Of a DNA stretch of 64,000 nucleotides, positions 8,985 to 16,780 are shown piece by piece (the stretch's first letter is position 1; each line of letters opens with the position of its first letter). The stretch comes from Salibaculum halophilum. GTDB lineage: Bacteria > Pseudomonadota > Alphaproteobacteria > Rhodobacterales > Rhodobacteraceae. Below the pieces are notes generated by a model that saw nothing but the letters and a program-made list of their open reading frames with translations, ran no database searches and was not told where the DNA came from. The stretch is taken from positions 1 through 64,000 of the forward strand of contig NZ_MSIT01000008.1 in the NCBI RefSeq assembly GCF_002094885.1, given 5' to 3'. Both the position numbers and the translations under genes were made by a program.

Positions 8985-10136
8985 TCACGCCCGGGTCACG
9001 TCGTGATCGTAAAGCCAGTTCAGCCGGTTCAGATAGGCATTGGGCGACAGCGCCCCGATCCCGCGCAGGCCTAGATGCGCCGCCCGGCGCGGCAGGCCCG
9101 ACAGGTGGTATTTCACCGCGTTGCCGTTGGCGACCGCAATCGCCCGCTGCACCCGCGCCCGCCGCATCTGCTGATAGCGCGGCAGCGCCGCCGCGATCTC
9201 GTCACCGTCGCAGCAGGCGGCCAACGCCCAGGCGTCCTCGAAGGCCAGGTTCGCCCCCTGCGCCAGGAAGGGCAGCGTCGGATGCGCCGCGTCGCCCAGG
9301 ATCGCGATCGTGTCAGTGTGCCAGTGGTCGGCCACTGGGTGGCGGAACAACCCCCAGAGGCCGACCGCGTCGACCTGTTCCAACAGTCCTGTCAGCCGCC
9401 CCGACAGGCCGCGAAAGGCATGGCGCAGGTTGCCGGGATCGTCGGGGATGTTCCATCCCTCTTTGGCCCATTGCCGCCGCTCCTGTACCGCCACGATATT
9501 GAGCCGCCCGCCAGGCAGCGGGTAGGTCACGGCGTGCTGTCCGGGGGCCGTCCAGACACGGGCCACCGGCGCCGCCCCGGGGTGGTCGATCACCGCCCGC
9601 CAGGCCACCTGGCCGGTGAACTCGGCCGTATCAGCCCCGTTGAGCAGCGGGCGCAGCACCGAGCGGATGCCGTCGCCACCGACGACGAGGTCGGCCGCGG
9701 GCAGCGCATCGGGCGTGATCTCGGCCCCCGTGTGCAGGGTGACACCTGCCGCGCTGCAGCCCTTCAGCAGAATGTCGATCAGCGCGGCACGATGGAAAAA
9801 GCGATAGGCCGGGCCGGGGCGGCCGGACAGGTCGAAGCGCGTCAGGCTGCGCCCGGTGACCGCGTCCATCGGCTCGACGGCCTGCACGGCGACGGACCGC
9901 TCGGCGGCGGCGCCGTCCAGCCCCAGCGCGGCCAGCACCCGCGCGCCGTTGGGCGAGACCTGGATGCCCGCGCCCACCTCGGCAATCTCGGGCGCCCGCT
10001 CGAAAACCTCGACCCGCGCGCCCCGCTGAGCGAAGGCCAGCGCGGCGGCAAGACCTCCCAGGCCACCCCCCACCACAGCAATACGGCGGCCCCGGTTGCG
10101 GCCGCCGCGCGATGCTGTCGGGTTGTCACGGGTCAC
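8985..10136 (-). CDS. FAD-dependent aromatic-ring monooxygenase family protein
   Basis: Group A flavoprotein hydroxylase of 383 residues, related to salicylate and 3-hydroxybenzoate hydroxylases. It has the dinucleotide-binding GGGLGG motif followed by VEVFER near the N-terminus (residues ~22-50), the DG motif VGGDGIRSVL (about 155-165), and the GD motif LGDAAHPTLPFLAQG (about 285-300). It starts at GTG one base beyond the dksA stop, so it is almost certainly co-transcribed with dksA. The substrate is unknown. No aromatic-degradation genes are nearby, so a housekeeping or ubiquinone-like hydroxylation role is equally possible. Confidence 0.85.
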   Translation of the reverse strand: MTRDNPTASRGGRNRGRRIAVVGGGLGGLAAALAFAQRGARVEVFERAPEIAEVGAGIQVSPNGARVLAALGLDGAAAERSVAVQAVEPMDAVTGRSLTRFDLSGRPGPAYRFFHRAALIDILLKGCSAAGVTLHTGAEITPDALPAADLVVGGDGIRSVLRPLLNGADTAEFTGQVAWRAVIDHPGAAPVARVWTAPGQHAVTYPLPGGRLNIVAVQERRQWAKEGWNIPDDPGNLRHAFRGLSGRLTGLLEQVDAVGLWGLFRHPVADHWHTDTIAILGDAAHPTLPFLAQGANLAFEDAWALAACCDGDEIAAALPRYQQMRRARVQRAIAVANGNAVKYHLSGLPRRAAHLGLRGIGALSPNAYLNRLNWLYDHDVTRA

Positions 10137-10137
10137 G

Positions 10138-10560
10138 TCAGTCGTCCCGGTGGACCTTCTCGCGGCGCTCGTGCCGCTCCTGCGCCTCGAGCGACATCGT
10201 GGCGATGGGCCGCGCGTCCAGCCGCTTGAGGCTGATCGGCTCGCCGGTGATCTCGCAGTAGCCGTATTCGCCTTCCTCGATGCGGCGCAGGGCGCTGTCG
10301 ATCTTGGAGACCAGCTTGCGCTGGCGGTCGCGGGTGCGCAATTCCAGTGCGCGGTCGGTCTCCTCGCTGGCGCGGTCGGCCACGTCGGGGATGTTGCGGG
10401 TGCTGTCCTTCATCCCCTCGATGGTGTCGCGGCTGTCCTCGAGGATCTCGGATTTCCAGTTGATCAGCTTGCGCCGGAAGTACTCCAGCTGGAGGTCGTT
10501 CATGAAGGGTTCGTCTTCGGCCGGCTTGTAATCCTCCGGCAGGAAAACTTCTGCTTTCAT
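10138..10560 (-). CDS. dksA: DksA/TraR-type RNA polymerase regulator
   Basis: A 140-residue DksA family protein that binds the RNA polymerase secondary channel and acts with ppGpp in the stringent response. The coiled-coil region carries the conserved DRASEETDRALELRTRDR tip. The globular zinc-finger part reads YGYCEITGEPI and later IATMSLEAQ, so only one of the usual four cysteines is kept. Such reduced zinc fingers are known in alphaproteobacterial DksA. The start MKAEVFLPEDY is chosen because AGGAG lies 7 bases upstream. It heads an operon with the FAD monooxygenase. Confidence 0.92.
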   Translation of the reverse strand: MKAEVFLPEDYKPAEDEPFMNDLQLEYFRRKLINWKSEILEDSRDTIEGMKDSTRNIPDVADRASEETDRALELRTRDRQRKLVSKIDSALRRIEEGEYGYCEITGEPISLKRLDARPIATMSLEAQERHERREKVHRDD

Positions 10561-10692
10561 CTCGTCTCTCCTGGACAGGATGGGCGCCGTCGCATCGGAC
10601 TCGTCTGACAATGTGCGGCCTCCTTCTGTGGCGCGTCTTACCCCGATCATGTCCACCTGTCACCCCCCGATCTGGGGCTTTGCCCGCACCGC

Positions 10693-10720
10693 TTGAAGGT
10701 CCCGCGCGACCTGCTAGGCT
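10693..10720 (+). promoter_or_regulatory. possible promoter for the moxR operon
   Basis: TTGAAG (10693-10698) and TAGGCT (10715-10720) are spaced 16 bases apart and lie about 45 bases before the moxR ATG. It is a moderate match to the housekeeping consensus. Confidence 0.4.
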
Positions 10721-10765
10721 CCGCGCTCGTCCTCCGCCCCGTTTCGCTGCAAGAGGCCAGAAAAC

Positions 10766-11605
10766 ATGCATTTCTCGGGCACCGAATCCTATGTCGCCAC
10801 CGATGATCTCATGGTGGCCGTCAACGCCGCCATCGCGCTGGAACGGCCCCTGTTGGTCAAGGGCGAGCCGGGCACCGGCAAGACCGAGCTGGCCCGCCAG
10901 GTTTCGGCCGGGCTGGGGCTGGATATGCTGGAATGGCACATCAAGTCCACCACCAAGGCCCAGCAGGGTCTTTACGAATACGACGCGGTCAGCCGCCTGC
11001 GCGACAGCCAGCTGGGCGACGAACGCGTGCACGACGTGGCCAATTACATCCGCCGCGGCAAGCTGTGGGAGGCCTTCGAGGCACCCGCACGGACGGTCCT
11101 GCTCATCGACGAGATCGACAAGGCCGACATCGAGTTTCCCAACGACTTGCTGCAGGAACTCGACCGGATGGAATTCCACGTCCACGAGACCGGCCAGACG
11201 GTGCGCGCGCGCCAGCGCCCCATCGTCATCATCACCTCCAATAACGAAAAGGACCTGCCCGACGCCTTTCTGCGGCGCTGCTTTTTCCACTACATCCGGT
11301 TTCCGGACATGGAGACGCTCAAGCGCATCGTCGCGGTGCATCACCCCGGCATCAAGGATGCGCTGCTGACCACGGCCCTGACGCAATTCTACGAGATTCG
11401 CGACCAGGCGGGGCTGAAGAAGAAACCCTCGACCTCGGAGGTGCTCGACTGGCTCAAGCTGCTTCTGGCCGAGGACCTGGACCCGGATGACCTGGCCCGC
11501 GACGGGGCCTCGACCCTGCCCCGGCTGCACGGGGCGCTGCTCAAGAACGAACAGGACGTGCAGCTTTTCGAACGCCTGGCCTTCATGGCGCGCGCCGGGC
11601 GCTGA
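10766..11605 (+). CDS. MoxR-family AAA+ ATPase
   Basis: AAA+ ATPase of 279 residues. Walker A is GEPGTGKTE (about residue 33), Walker B is LLIDEIDKAD (about 112), and sensor 1 is VIITSNNEKDLPDAFLRRC. The start MHFSGTESYVA has AGAGG upstream. MoxR ATPases act as chaperones that mature or activate partner proteins together with a von Willebrand factor A protein. The matching VWA gene lies at 13939, separated here by a GNAT gene, a lipoprotein and a tiny membrane protein. The C-terminal part is the helical lid typical of the CoxD/MoxR branch. The client is unknown. Confidence 0.92.
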   Translation: MHFSGTESYVATDDLMVAVNAAIALERPLLVKGEPGTGKTELARQVSAGLGLDMLEWHIKSTTKAQQGLYEYDAVSRLRDSQLGDERVHDVANYIRRGKLWEAFEAPARTVLLIDEIDKADIEFPNDLLQELDRMEFHVHETGQTVRARQRPIVIITSNNEKDLPDAFLRRCFFHYIRFPDMETLKRIVAVHHPGIKDALLTTALTQFYEIRDQAGLKKKPSTSEVLDWLKLLLAEDLDPDDLARDGASTLPRLHGALLKNEQDVQLFERLAFMARAGR

Positions 11606-11916
11606 CTGCGCGCCTGAAACAGTCCGAGCGGACGCTTGCGCAGAGAAGGTCGCGGGGCTGATCTGCAAGATGGCGCGGCGATCCCGTGCCCAAGATGTTG
11701 GGGCGCCGTGACGCGCTGCCACTAAGGCGTTGAGTCTTTTGCATCACACCGGGCCAGGAACGCCCGCACCCGGCGCGGTTGCCCCTCGCCTTGGTCGCCT
11801 GCCCTGCGCTCTAACAGGACCCGCGCCCGCGCGGGTCGCGCAATTGCCGCAATTCGTTCTCAAAGGCGCCGCAGTCCGCTGGCACGCCGGAGCTTCAAGT
11901 TTGAAGGAGAGCAGGT
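11606..11916. other. 311-base non-coding interval with one strong hairpin
   Basis: No convincing gene is present. GACCCGCG (11818-11825) pairs perfectly with CGCGGGTC (11830-11837) around a CCCG tetraloop. No T-run follows, so it is a weak terminator candidate. Near its end AAGGAG (11904-11909) provides the ribosome site for the GNAT gene. Confidence 0.6.
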
Positions 11917-12381
11917 TTGGCCAAGGCAAAGATGCCGGTCGATATCCGCCCGCTGACCTCGGCCGACGCGGCGGAATGGCGCAGGTTGTGGACCGATTAC
12001 CTGACCTTTTACGACACCGGCGTCGATGAGGCTGTCTATGCCAGCACGTTCGCCCGCCTGCTGGGCGACGACCCCGGCGATTTCAATTGTCGCCTGGCGG
12101 TGGTGGACGACCGGCCCGTCGGCCTGGTGCACTACCTGTTCCACCGGCATGCCTGGCGGGTCGAGAACGTCTGCTACCTTCAAGACCTTTACACCGATCC
12201 GCGCGTCAGGGGCCATGGCGTCGGCCGCGCCCTGATCGAGGCTGTATATGCCGCCGCCGACACGGGCGGCGCGCCCGCGGTCTACTGGCTGACGCAGGAT
12301 TTCAACCATGCCGCCCGCCACCTCTACGACCGGGTCGGGGTCCTGACCCCCTTCATCAAGTACCAGAGGCCCGCGCCATGA
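11917..12381 (+). CDS. GNAT family N-acetyltransferase
   Basis: A 154-residue Gcn5-related acetyltransferase. The acetyl-CoA loop is visible as YTDPRVRGHGVGRALIEAV (about residues 85-103), followed by the terminal WLTQDFNHAARHLYDRVG helix-strand. I place the start at TTG (11917) because AAGGAG ends 7 bases before it; the first ATG, 15 bases later, is the alternative. Its stop overlaps the ATG of the DUF2927 lipoprotein gene (ATGA), indicating translational coupling. The substrate is not evident. Confidence 0.87.
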   Translation: MAKAKMPVDIRPLTSADAAEWRRLWTDYLTFYDTGVDEAVYASTFARLLGDDPGDFNCRLAVVDDRPVGLVHYLFHRHAWRVENVCYLQDLYTDPRVRGHGVGRALIEAVYAAADTGGAPAVYWLTQDFNHAARHLYDRVGVLTPFIKYQRPAP

Positions 12382-13760
12382 CCGGCCGCGCGCTGCGCCG
12401 CCTGGCCACGCTCTGCATGGCGCTGCTGACCGCCTGCACGCCGGTGCCGCCGGGGCCCGAGACGCCGTCGCGCGCGATCAGCGGCCTGCCCGACCGGGTC
12501 CTGCCCGCCATGCGGTCCTTCCCCGGTCAGCGCGTCGAGACGCCGACCCGCTCGAACCGCGAGATCGGCCGCGATTTCATGGACCTGACCTTCCGCATGG
12601 AAAGCGGACGCCGGGTCCCGCGGCTAACCCGCTTCGAAACCCCCGTCAGCGTGCGCGTCACCGGGCCGGCGCCCGCCAGCCTGACCCGTGACCTGCGGGC
12701 GCTGCTGGCCCGCCTGCGCCGCGAGGCCGGTATCGAGATCTTCGAGACCGATGGCCCTGACGCGGGGATCACCGTCCAGGCGCTGCCGCGGGCCGTGCTC
12801 AACGACGCGGTGCCGCGCGCGGCCTGCTTCGTGGTGCCGCGGGTCTCGACCTGGGCCGCGTTCGACCGCGCACGCCGAACCGCGCAGGTAGACTGGACGA
12901 CGCTGCAGCGCCGCGACCGTGCCGCAGTCTTTGTTCCCTCCGACGCCGCCCCGCAGGAGATCCGCGACTGCTTGCACGAGGAACTGGCCCAGGCGCTGGG
13001 GCCGCTCAACGATCTCTACCGGCTGCCCGACAGCACCTTCAACGACGACAATATCCACGCGGTGCTGACCGGGTTCGACATGCTTATCCTGCGCGCCTAC
13101 TACGACCCGGCGCTGGCCAACGGGATGCGCCGGGGCGCTGTGGCCGCGCGCCTGCCCGGCATCCTGGCGCGGCTGAACCCCGCCGGCCAGGCCCGGCCGG
13201 TGCGGCCGCATGCCGACACTCCGCGCGACTGGATCGACGACATCGAACTGGCGCTTTCGGCAGGCGCGGCGCCCGCCCGGCGGCGCAACGCGGCCCAGGC
13301 GGCGATCCGACTTGGCGAGACGAAGAACTGGCGCGACGCGCGCGACGGTTTCGCGCATTACGCCTTTGGCCGCTTGAATGTCAGCCACGACCCTGAGGTG
13401 GCGCTGGCCAGTTTCCGCCGGGCGATGCAGTTCTACCAGGGCAATCCCCTGACGCGGCTGCACGCCGCGCATGTGGCCGTGCAGCTGGCCGCCTTCGCGC
13501 TGTCGTCTGGGGACGCGGCGATGGTCGAGAGGCTGGTCGACGGCGCGATCCCCGTGGCCCGGCGCCACGAGAACGCCGCGCTGCTGGCCACGCTGATGAT
13601 GTTCAAGGCCGAGGCGCTGGCCCTGCGCGGCCGCGACGCCGAGGCACAGGCGATGCGCATGGACTCTCTGGGATGGGCGCGCTACGGCTTCGGCACAGAA
13701 ACGAACGTGCGCGCGCGGATGCGCGAAATCCGGGCGCTGACCCCGACACAAGGACCCTGA
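12378..13760 (+). CDS. DUF2927 lipoprotein with C-terminal helical repeats
   Basis: A 460-residue predicted lipoprotein. A signal sequence ends in the lipobox LLTAC (Cys20). The DUF2927 domain spans about residues 50-290 and includes CLHEELAQALGPLND (His200-Glu201-Glu202) and STFNDDNIHAVL. From about 310 the sequence becomes a TPR-like helical array with repeated Ala-rich helices. The first codon overlaps the GNAT stop. The HEE-x2-Q stretch resembles a gluzincin HExxH site with the last His replaced, but DUF2927 has no assigned activity that I know of. It is probably anchored in the envelope and works with the MoxR/VWA pair encoded around it. Confidence 0.85.
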   Translation: MTGRALRRLATLCMALLTACTPVPPGPETPSRAISGLPDRVLPAMRSFPGQRVETPTRSNREIGRDFMDLTFRMESGRRVPRLTRFETPVSVRVTGPAPASLTRDLRALLARLRREAGIEIFETDGPDAGITVQALPRAVLNDAVPRAACFVVPRVSTWAAFDRARRTAQVDWTTLQRRDRAAVFVPSDAAPQEIRDCLHEELAQALGPLNDLYRLPDSTFNDDNIHAVLTGFDMLILRAYYDPALANGMRRGAVAARLPGILARLNPAGQARPVRPHADTPRDWIDDIELALSAGAAPARRRNAAQAAIRLGETKNWRDARDGFAHYAFGRLNVSHDPEVALASFRRAMQFYQGNPLTRLHAAHVAVQLAAFALSSGDAAMVERLVDGAIPVARRHENAALLATLMMFKAEALALRGRDAEAQAMRMDSLGWARYGFGTETNVRARMREIRALTPTQGP

Positions 13761-13762
13761 CG

Positions 13763-13933
13763 ATGATCTACCCGCTTGGCGGCCTCGTGATCGGTGCCCT
13801 GGCCGGGGCCGTGATGGCCCGGCGCAAGGGCGGCAGCCGGCTGGACATGCTGCAATGGGCGGCAGTGATGGCCATCATCCTCGGCGTGCTGGGCATGTTC
13901 GTGACCGTGGGCATCACGCGCGCGGCCGTCTAG
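13763..13933 (+). CDS. 56-residue membrane protein of the MoxR/VWA cluster
   Basis: A tiny protein starting MIYPLGGLVIGALAGAVMA, with two hydrophobic segments (about 3-18 and 32-52) joined by a basic loop, ARRKGGSR. It begins two bases after the DUF2927 stop and ends five bases before the VWA start, so it is certainly part of the same transcript. I cannot assign a function. Size and topology suggest a membrane anchor or subunit linking the lipoprotein with the cytosolic MoxR/VWA machinery. Confidence 0.8.
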   Translation: MIYPLGGLVIGALAGAVMARRKGGSRLDMLQWAAVMAIILGVLGMFVTVGITRAAV

Positions 13934-13938
13934 GCCCA

Positions 13939-15126
13939 ATGTTCCTGCGCTTTTTCGAGACCCTGCGCGCGCATGGAGTGCCGGTGTCGCTGGGCGAGCA
14001 CCTGTCGTTTCTCGATGCCCTGGCCACGGGGATGGCCACCTACGACATCGACGCCTTCTACTACCTGGCCCGCGCCACGCTGGTGAAGGACGAAACCCTC
14101 ATCGACCGCTTCGACCGCGCCTTCGCCGCCAGTTTCGCGGGGCTTGAGCAGGTCGACACCGCCGAGATGATCGAGGCGGTGGACCTGCCGGCGGAATGGT
14201 TGGAAAAGCTGGCCGAAACGCAGCTGAGCGAGGAAGACCGCGCCGAGATCGCCGCGCTTGGCGGCTTCGACACGCTGATGGAGACGCTGAAAGAGCGGCT
14301 GCGCACACAGACCGAGCGCCATCAGGGCGGCAACACCTGGATCGGCACCGCCGGCACCTCGCCATTCGGGGCGCATGGCTACAACCCCGAGGGCGTGCGC
14401 ATCGGGCAGGACGGCTCGCGCCACCAGCGCGCGGTGAAAGTCTGGGACAGGCGCGAATTCCGCGACTACGACGACCAGGTCCAGATCGGCACCCGCAATA
14501 TCAAGGTGGCGCTGAAACGCCTGCGCAGATGGGTGCGCGATGGGGCCGCGGACGAGCTGGATCTGCCCGGCACGATCCGGGCGACCGCCGAGAACGGCTA
14601 CCTCGACGTCCGGACCCGCCCCGAACGGCGCAACGCGGTCAAGGTGCTTCTGTTTCTCGACGTGGGCGGCTCCATGGACCCGCATGTGCAACTGGTCGAA
14701 GAACTGTTCAGCGCCGCCCGTTCCGAGTTCAAGCACCTGGAAAACTACTACTTCCACAACTGCCTCTACGAGGGCGTCTGGCGCGACAGCCGCCGGCGCT
14801 GGTCCGCGCAGACTCCGACATGGGAGGTGCTGCGCACCTACGGTGCCGACTACAAGTGCATCTTCGTGGGCGACGCCAGCATGTCGCCCTACGAGATCGC
14901 CTGGCCGGGCGGCGCCAACGAACACTGGAACGCGGAGGCCGGCGCGGTCTGGCTGTCGCGCGCGCTGGCACAATGGCCCGACGCGCTGTGGCTCAACCCG
15001 GTGCCCGAACACCACTGGGGCCACACACAGTCAATCGGGATGATCCGCCAGCTTCTCGGCCCCGAGCGGATGGTGCCCATGACACTCGACGGGATCGACC
15101 GCGGCATGCGGGTGCTGGGGCGATAA
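13939..15126 (+). CDS. VWA-domain protein, CoxE-like partner of MoxR
   Basis: A 395-residue protein of the CoxE/DUF58-like group. The N-terminal helical part MFLRFFETLRAHGVPVSLGEHL is typical of MoxR-associated VWA proteins. The MIDAS motif reads LDVGGSMDPH (about residue 240), where the second MIDAS serine is Gly, a substitution common in this branch. It has no signal peptide, so it is cytosolic. It closes the moxR-GNAT-DUF2927-small membrane protein-VWA series and probably co-operates with the MoxR ATPase in activating an unknown client. Confidence 0.9.
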   Translation: MFLRFFETLRAHGVPVSLGEHLSFLDALATGMATYDIDAFYYLARATLVKDETLIDRFDRAFAASFAGLEQVDTAEMIEAVDLPAEWLEKLAETQLSEEDRAEIAALGGFDTLMETLKERLRTQTERHQGGNTWIGTAGTSPFGAHGYNPEGVRIGQDGSRHQRAVKVWDRREFRDYDDQVQIGTRNIKVALKRLRRWVRDGAADELDLPGTIRATAENGYLDVRTRPERRNAVKVLLFLDVGGSMDPHVQLVEELFSAARSEFKHLENYYFHNCLYEGVWRDSRRRWSAQTPTWEVLRTYGADYKCIFVGDASMSPYEIAWPGGANEHWNAEAGAVWLSRALAQWPDALWLNPVPEHHWGHTQSIGMIRQLLGPERMVPMTLDGIDRGMRVLGR

Positions 15127-15138
15127 GCCGCCCGTACG

Positions 15139-16251
15139 TCAGTCGGGCGCCTCGTCGAGCACGCCGTCCAGGCTCATCTGCTGGTAAAGCAGCCCCTCGC
15201 GCAGGCCGCGATCGGCCACCGACAAACGGTCGGTGGGCCAGAGCCGCATCAGCGCCTGCAGGATCGCCGAGCCTGACATGATCAGCGCCTGTCGGTCCTT
15301 GCCGATGCGCGGATCGCTGCGCCGCCCCTCGGGACCCAGCGACAAATAGCGCCGGATCACCGAGTCGATCTCGTCCGAACTCATGCGCAGCCCGTCGACC
15401 TTGGTGCGGTCGTAGCGGCGCAGGCCCAGGTGGCTGGCGGCCACCGTCGTGACCGTGCCGCTGGTGCCGATGATCTGGAAGCCCTCGCGCGATTGTTCCG
15501 CGGCCGAGGGGGCGAATTTCTCGAGCGATTCCTCGAAGAACCAGCTCATCAGCGCGAAACGCGCCGAGTCGTCCTCGACATCGGAAAACTGGTCGCGCAG
15601 GGTGGCCACGCCTAGCGGCACCGAGATCCAGTCCACGACCTCGGCCGAGGGGACCGGGCCCGCGGCCTGACGGAACCCCGAATGCAGTCGCATGATGGCG
15701 CGTGGCCGGTCGCGCGAGGGGACCCGCGTCAGGTCGATCCAGACCAGTTCGGTGGAGCCGCCGCCGATGTCGACCACCAGCAGCTGTTCGGTCTTGCGCG
15801 ACACCAGCGGCGCGCAGGAAATCACCGCCAGGCGCGCCTCTTCCTCGGGCTGGATGATTTCCAGCCGCAACCCGGTTTCGCGGCGGACCTGCTTGATGAA
15901 CTGGCGTGCGTTGATGGCGCGTCGGCAGGCCTCGGTCGCCACCAGCCGCATCCGGCGGACCTTGTGGCGCTGCAGCTTCTGGCGGCAGACGCGCATCGCG
16001 TTGATCGTGCGCCAGACCGAGGCGCGCGAGAGCTTTCCACTCGATTCCAGACCCTGCCCGAGCTGGACGGATTTCGAAAAACTGTCGACCACGTCGAACT
16101 GGCTGCCCCGCGGCTGGGCAATCAGCATGCGACAACTGTTTGTGCCCAGGTCCAGCGCTGCATAGAGCTCTGGCGGACCGGGCGGGGTCGGCGCGGGGCT
16201 TTCGACCGGGTTCGGGACAGCGCCCGCACCATTGGGACGCCTGGGCGTCAT
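15139..16251 (-). CDS. Ppx/GppA phosphatase family protein
   Basis: Exopolyphosphatase / guanosine pentaphosphatase family enzyme of 370 residues with the ASKHA fold. Phosphate-binding loops are DLGTNSCRML (about 38) and VVDIGGGSTEL (about 165). It is shorter than E. coli Ppx and lacks the C-terminal HD domain, as in many alphaproteobacterial versions. The ATG at 16251 is chosen because GGAGGG lies 7 bases upstream. Another in-frame ATG at 16279-16281 would add ten residues. It is convergent with the VWA gene (12 bases apart). PolyP versus pppGpp preference is not readable. Confidence 0.9.
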   Translation of the reverse strand: MTPRRPNGAGAVPNPVESPAPTPPGPPELYAALDLGTNSCRMLIAQPRGSQFDVVDSFSKSVQLGQGLESSGKLSRASVWRTINAMRVCRQKLQRHKVRRMRLVATEACRRAINARQFIKQVRRETGLRLEIIQPEEEARLAVISCAPLVSRKTEQLLVVDIGGGSTELVWIDLTRVPSRDRPRAIMRLHSGFRQAAGPVPSAEVVDWISVPLGVATLRDQFSDVEDDSARFALMSWFFEESLEKFAPSAAEQSREGFQIIGTSGTVTTVAASHLGLRRYDRTKVDGLRMSSDEIDSVIRRYLSLGPEGRRSDPRIGKDRQALIMSGSAILQALMRLWPTDRLSVADRGLREGLLYQQMSLDGVLDEAPD

Positions 16252-16409
16252 CGTCACGCCCTCCGATTTCGAGTTGTTCATAAGGTAGAGCGGCGGGGAG
16301 TCATGCGCAAGTCTTGTGCCGGGCGCGCGTCGCTTTGCGCCCACGGCGTCGTTCACCGGGGGTGTCATGTCGAAAACAAGCGCCGCACATGCCGCCGAGG
16401 CGGATAGTA

Positions 16410-16426
16410 AGGGGCAAATCACCCCT
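16410..16426 (+). repeat. hairpin in the leader of the one-carbon operon
   Basis: AGGGG (16410-16414) pairs with CCCCT (16422-16426) around a 7-base loop, 19 bases before the first gene. A second small inverted repeat (CCGCC/GGCGG) lies just upstream near 16392-16403. This may be a regulatory leader structure. No known cobalamin or SAM riboswitch consensus is recognisable. Confidence 0.4.
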
Positions 16427-16445
16427 ACGAGAGGGAATCGCGCAG

Positions 16446-16742
16446 ATGGCCGAGGTCACCATCGTTTATTGGCGGGACATTCCGGCCCAGGTCATCGTCG
16501 GCAAGGGACGCCGGGCAGCGAAACTGCCGCTGAGCGAACGGTTCGAACAGGCCATCGACCGCGCCGCGATGAAGTCAGGCGCCGCCGAGACGGATGATTA
16601 CCTGGCCGAGTGGCACCGCGCGGCCCCCTACACGCGCGAGGGCGACGCCGCGCAGGTCGCCGAGGCCGAGGTCGCCCGCATCGAGGCCGACTACGACGCG
16701 GCCCGGCTGAAGGCCCTGATCGACAACGACGGCCGGGCGTGA
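16446..16742 (+). CDS. small 'virulence factor' family protein of the folate unit
   Basis: A 98-residue soluble protein starting MAEVTIVYWRDIPAQVIVGK. It matches the family labelled 'virulence factor' in databases, a name that says little about function. It has no membrane segment and the C-terminal half is Ala/Glu-rich and helical (AEAEVARIEADYDAARLKALI). It is the first gene of a run with an MTHFR-like protein and a methyltetrahydrofolate methyltransferase, so it probably serves one-carbon metabolism. No catalytic motif is evident. Confidence 0.78.
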   Translation: MAEVTIVYWRDIPAQVIVGKGRRAAKLPLSERFEQAIDRAAMKSGAAETDDYLAEWHRAAPYTREGDAAQVAEAEVARIEADYDAARLKALIDNDGRA

Positions 16743-16780
16743 CCGGCCCACCCCCCGTTTCCCGCCTGAAGGAGGCACTC

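Noticed and set aside
12087-12377. Longer N-terminus for the DUF2927 protein overlapping the GNAT gene
   Set aside because: The extension is a shadow of the GNAT gene, and the lipoprotein signal begins at 12378 with an ATGA overlap.
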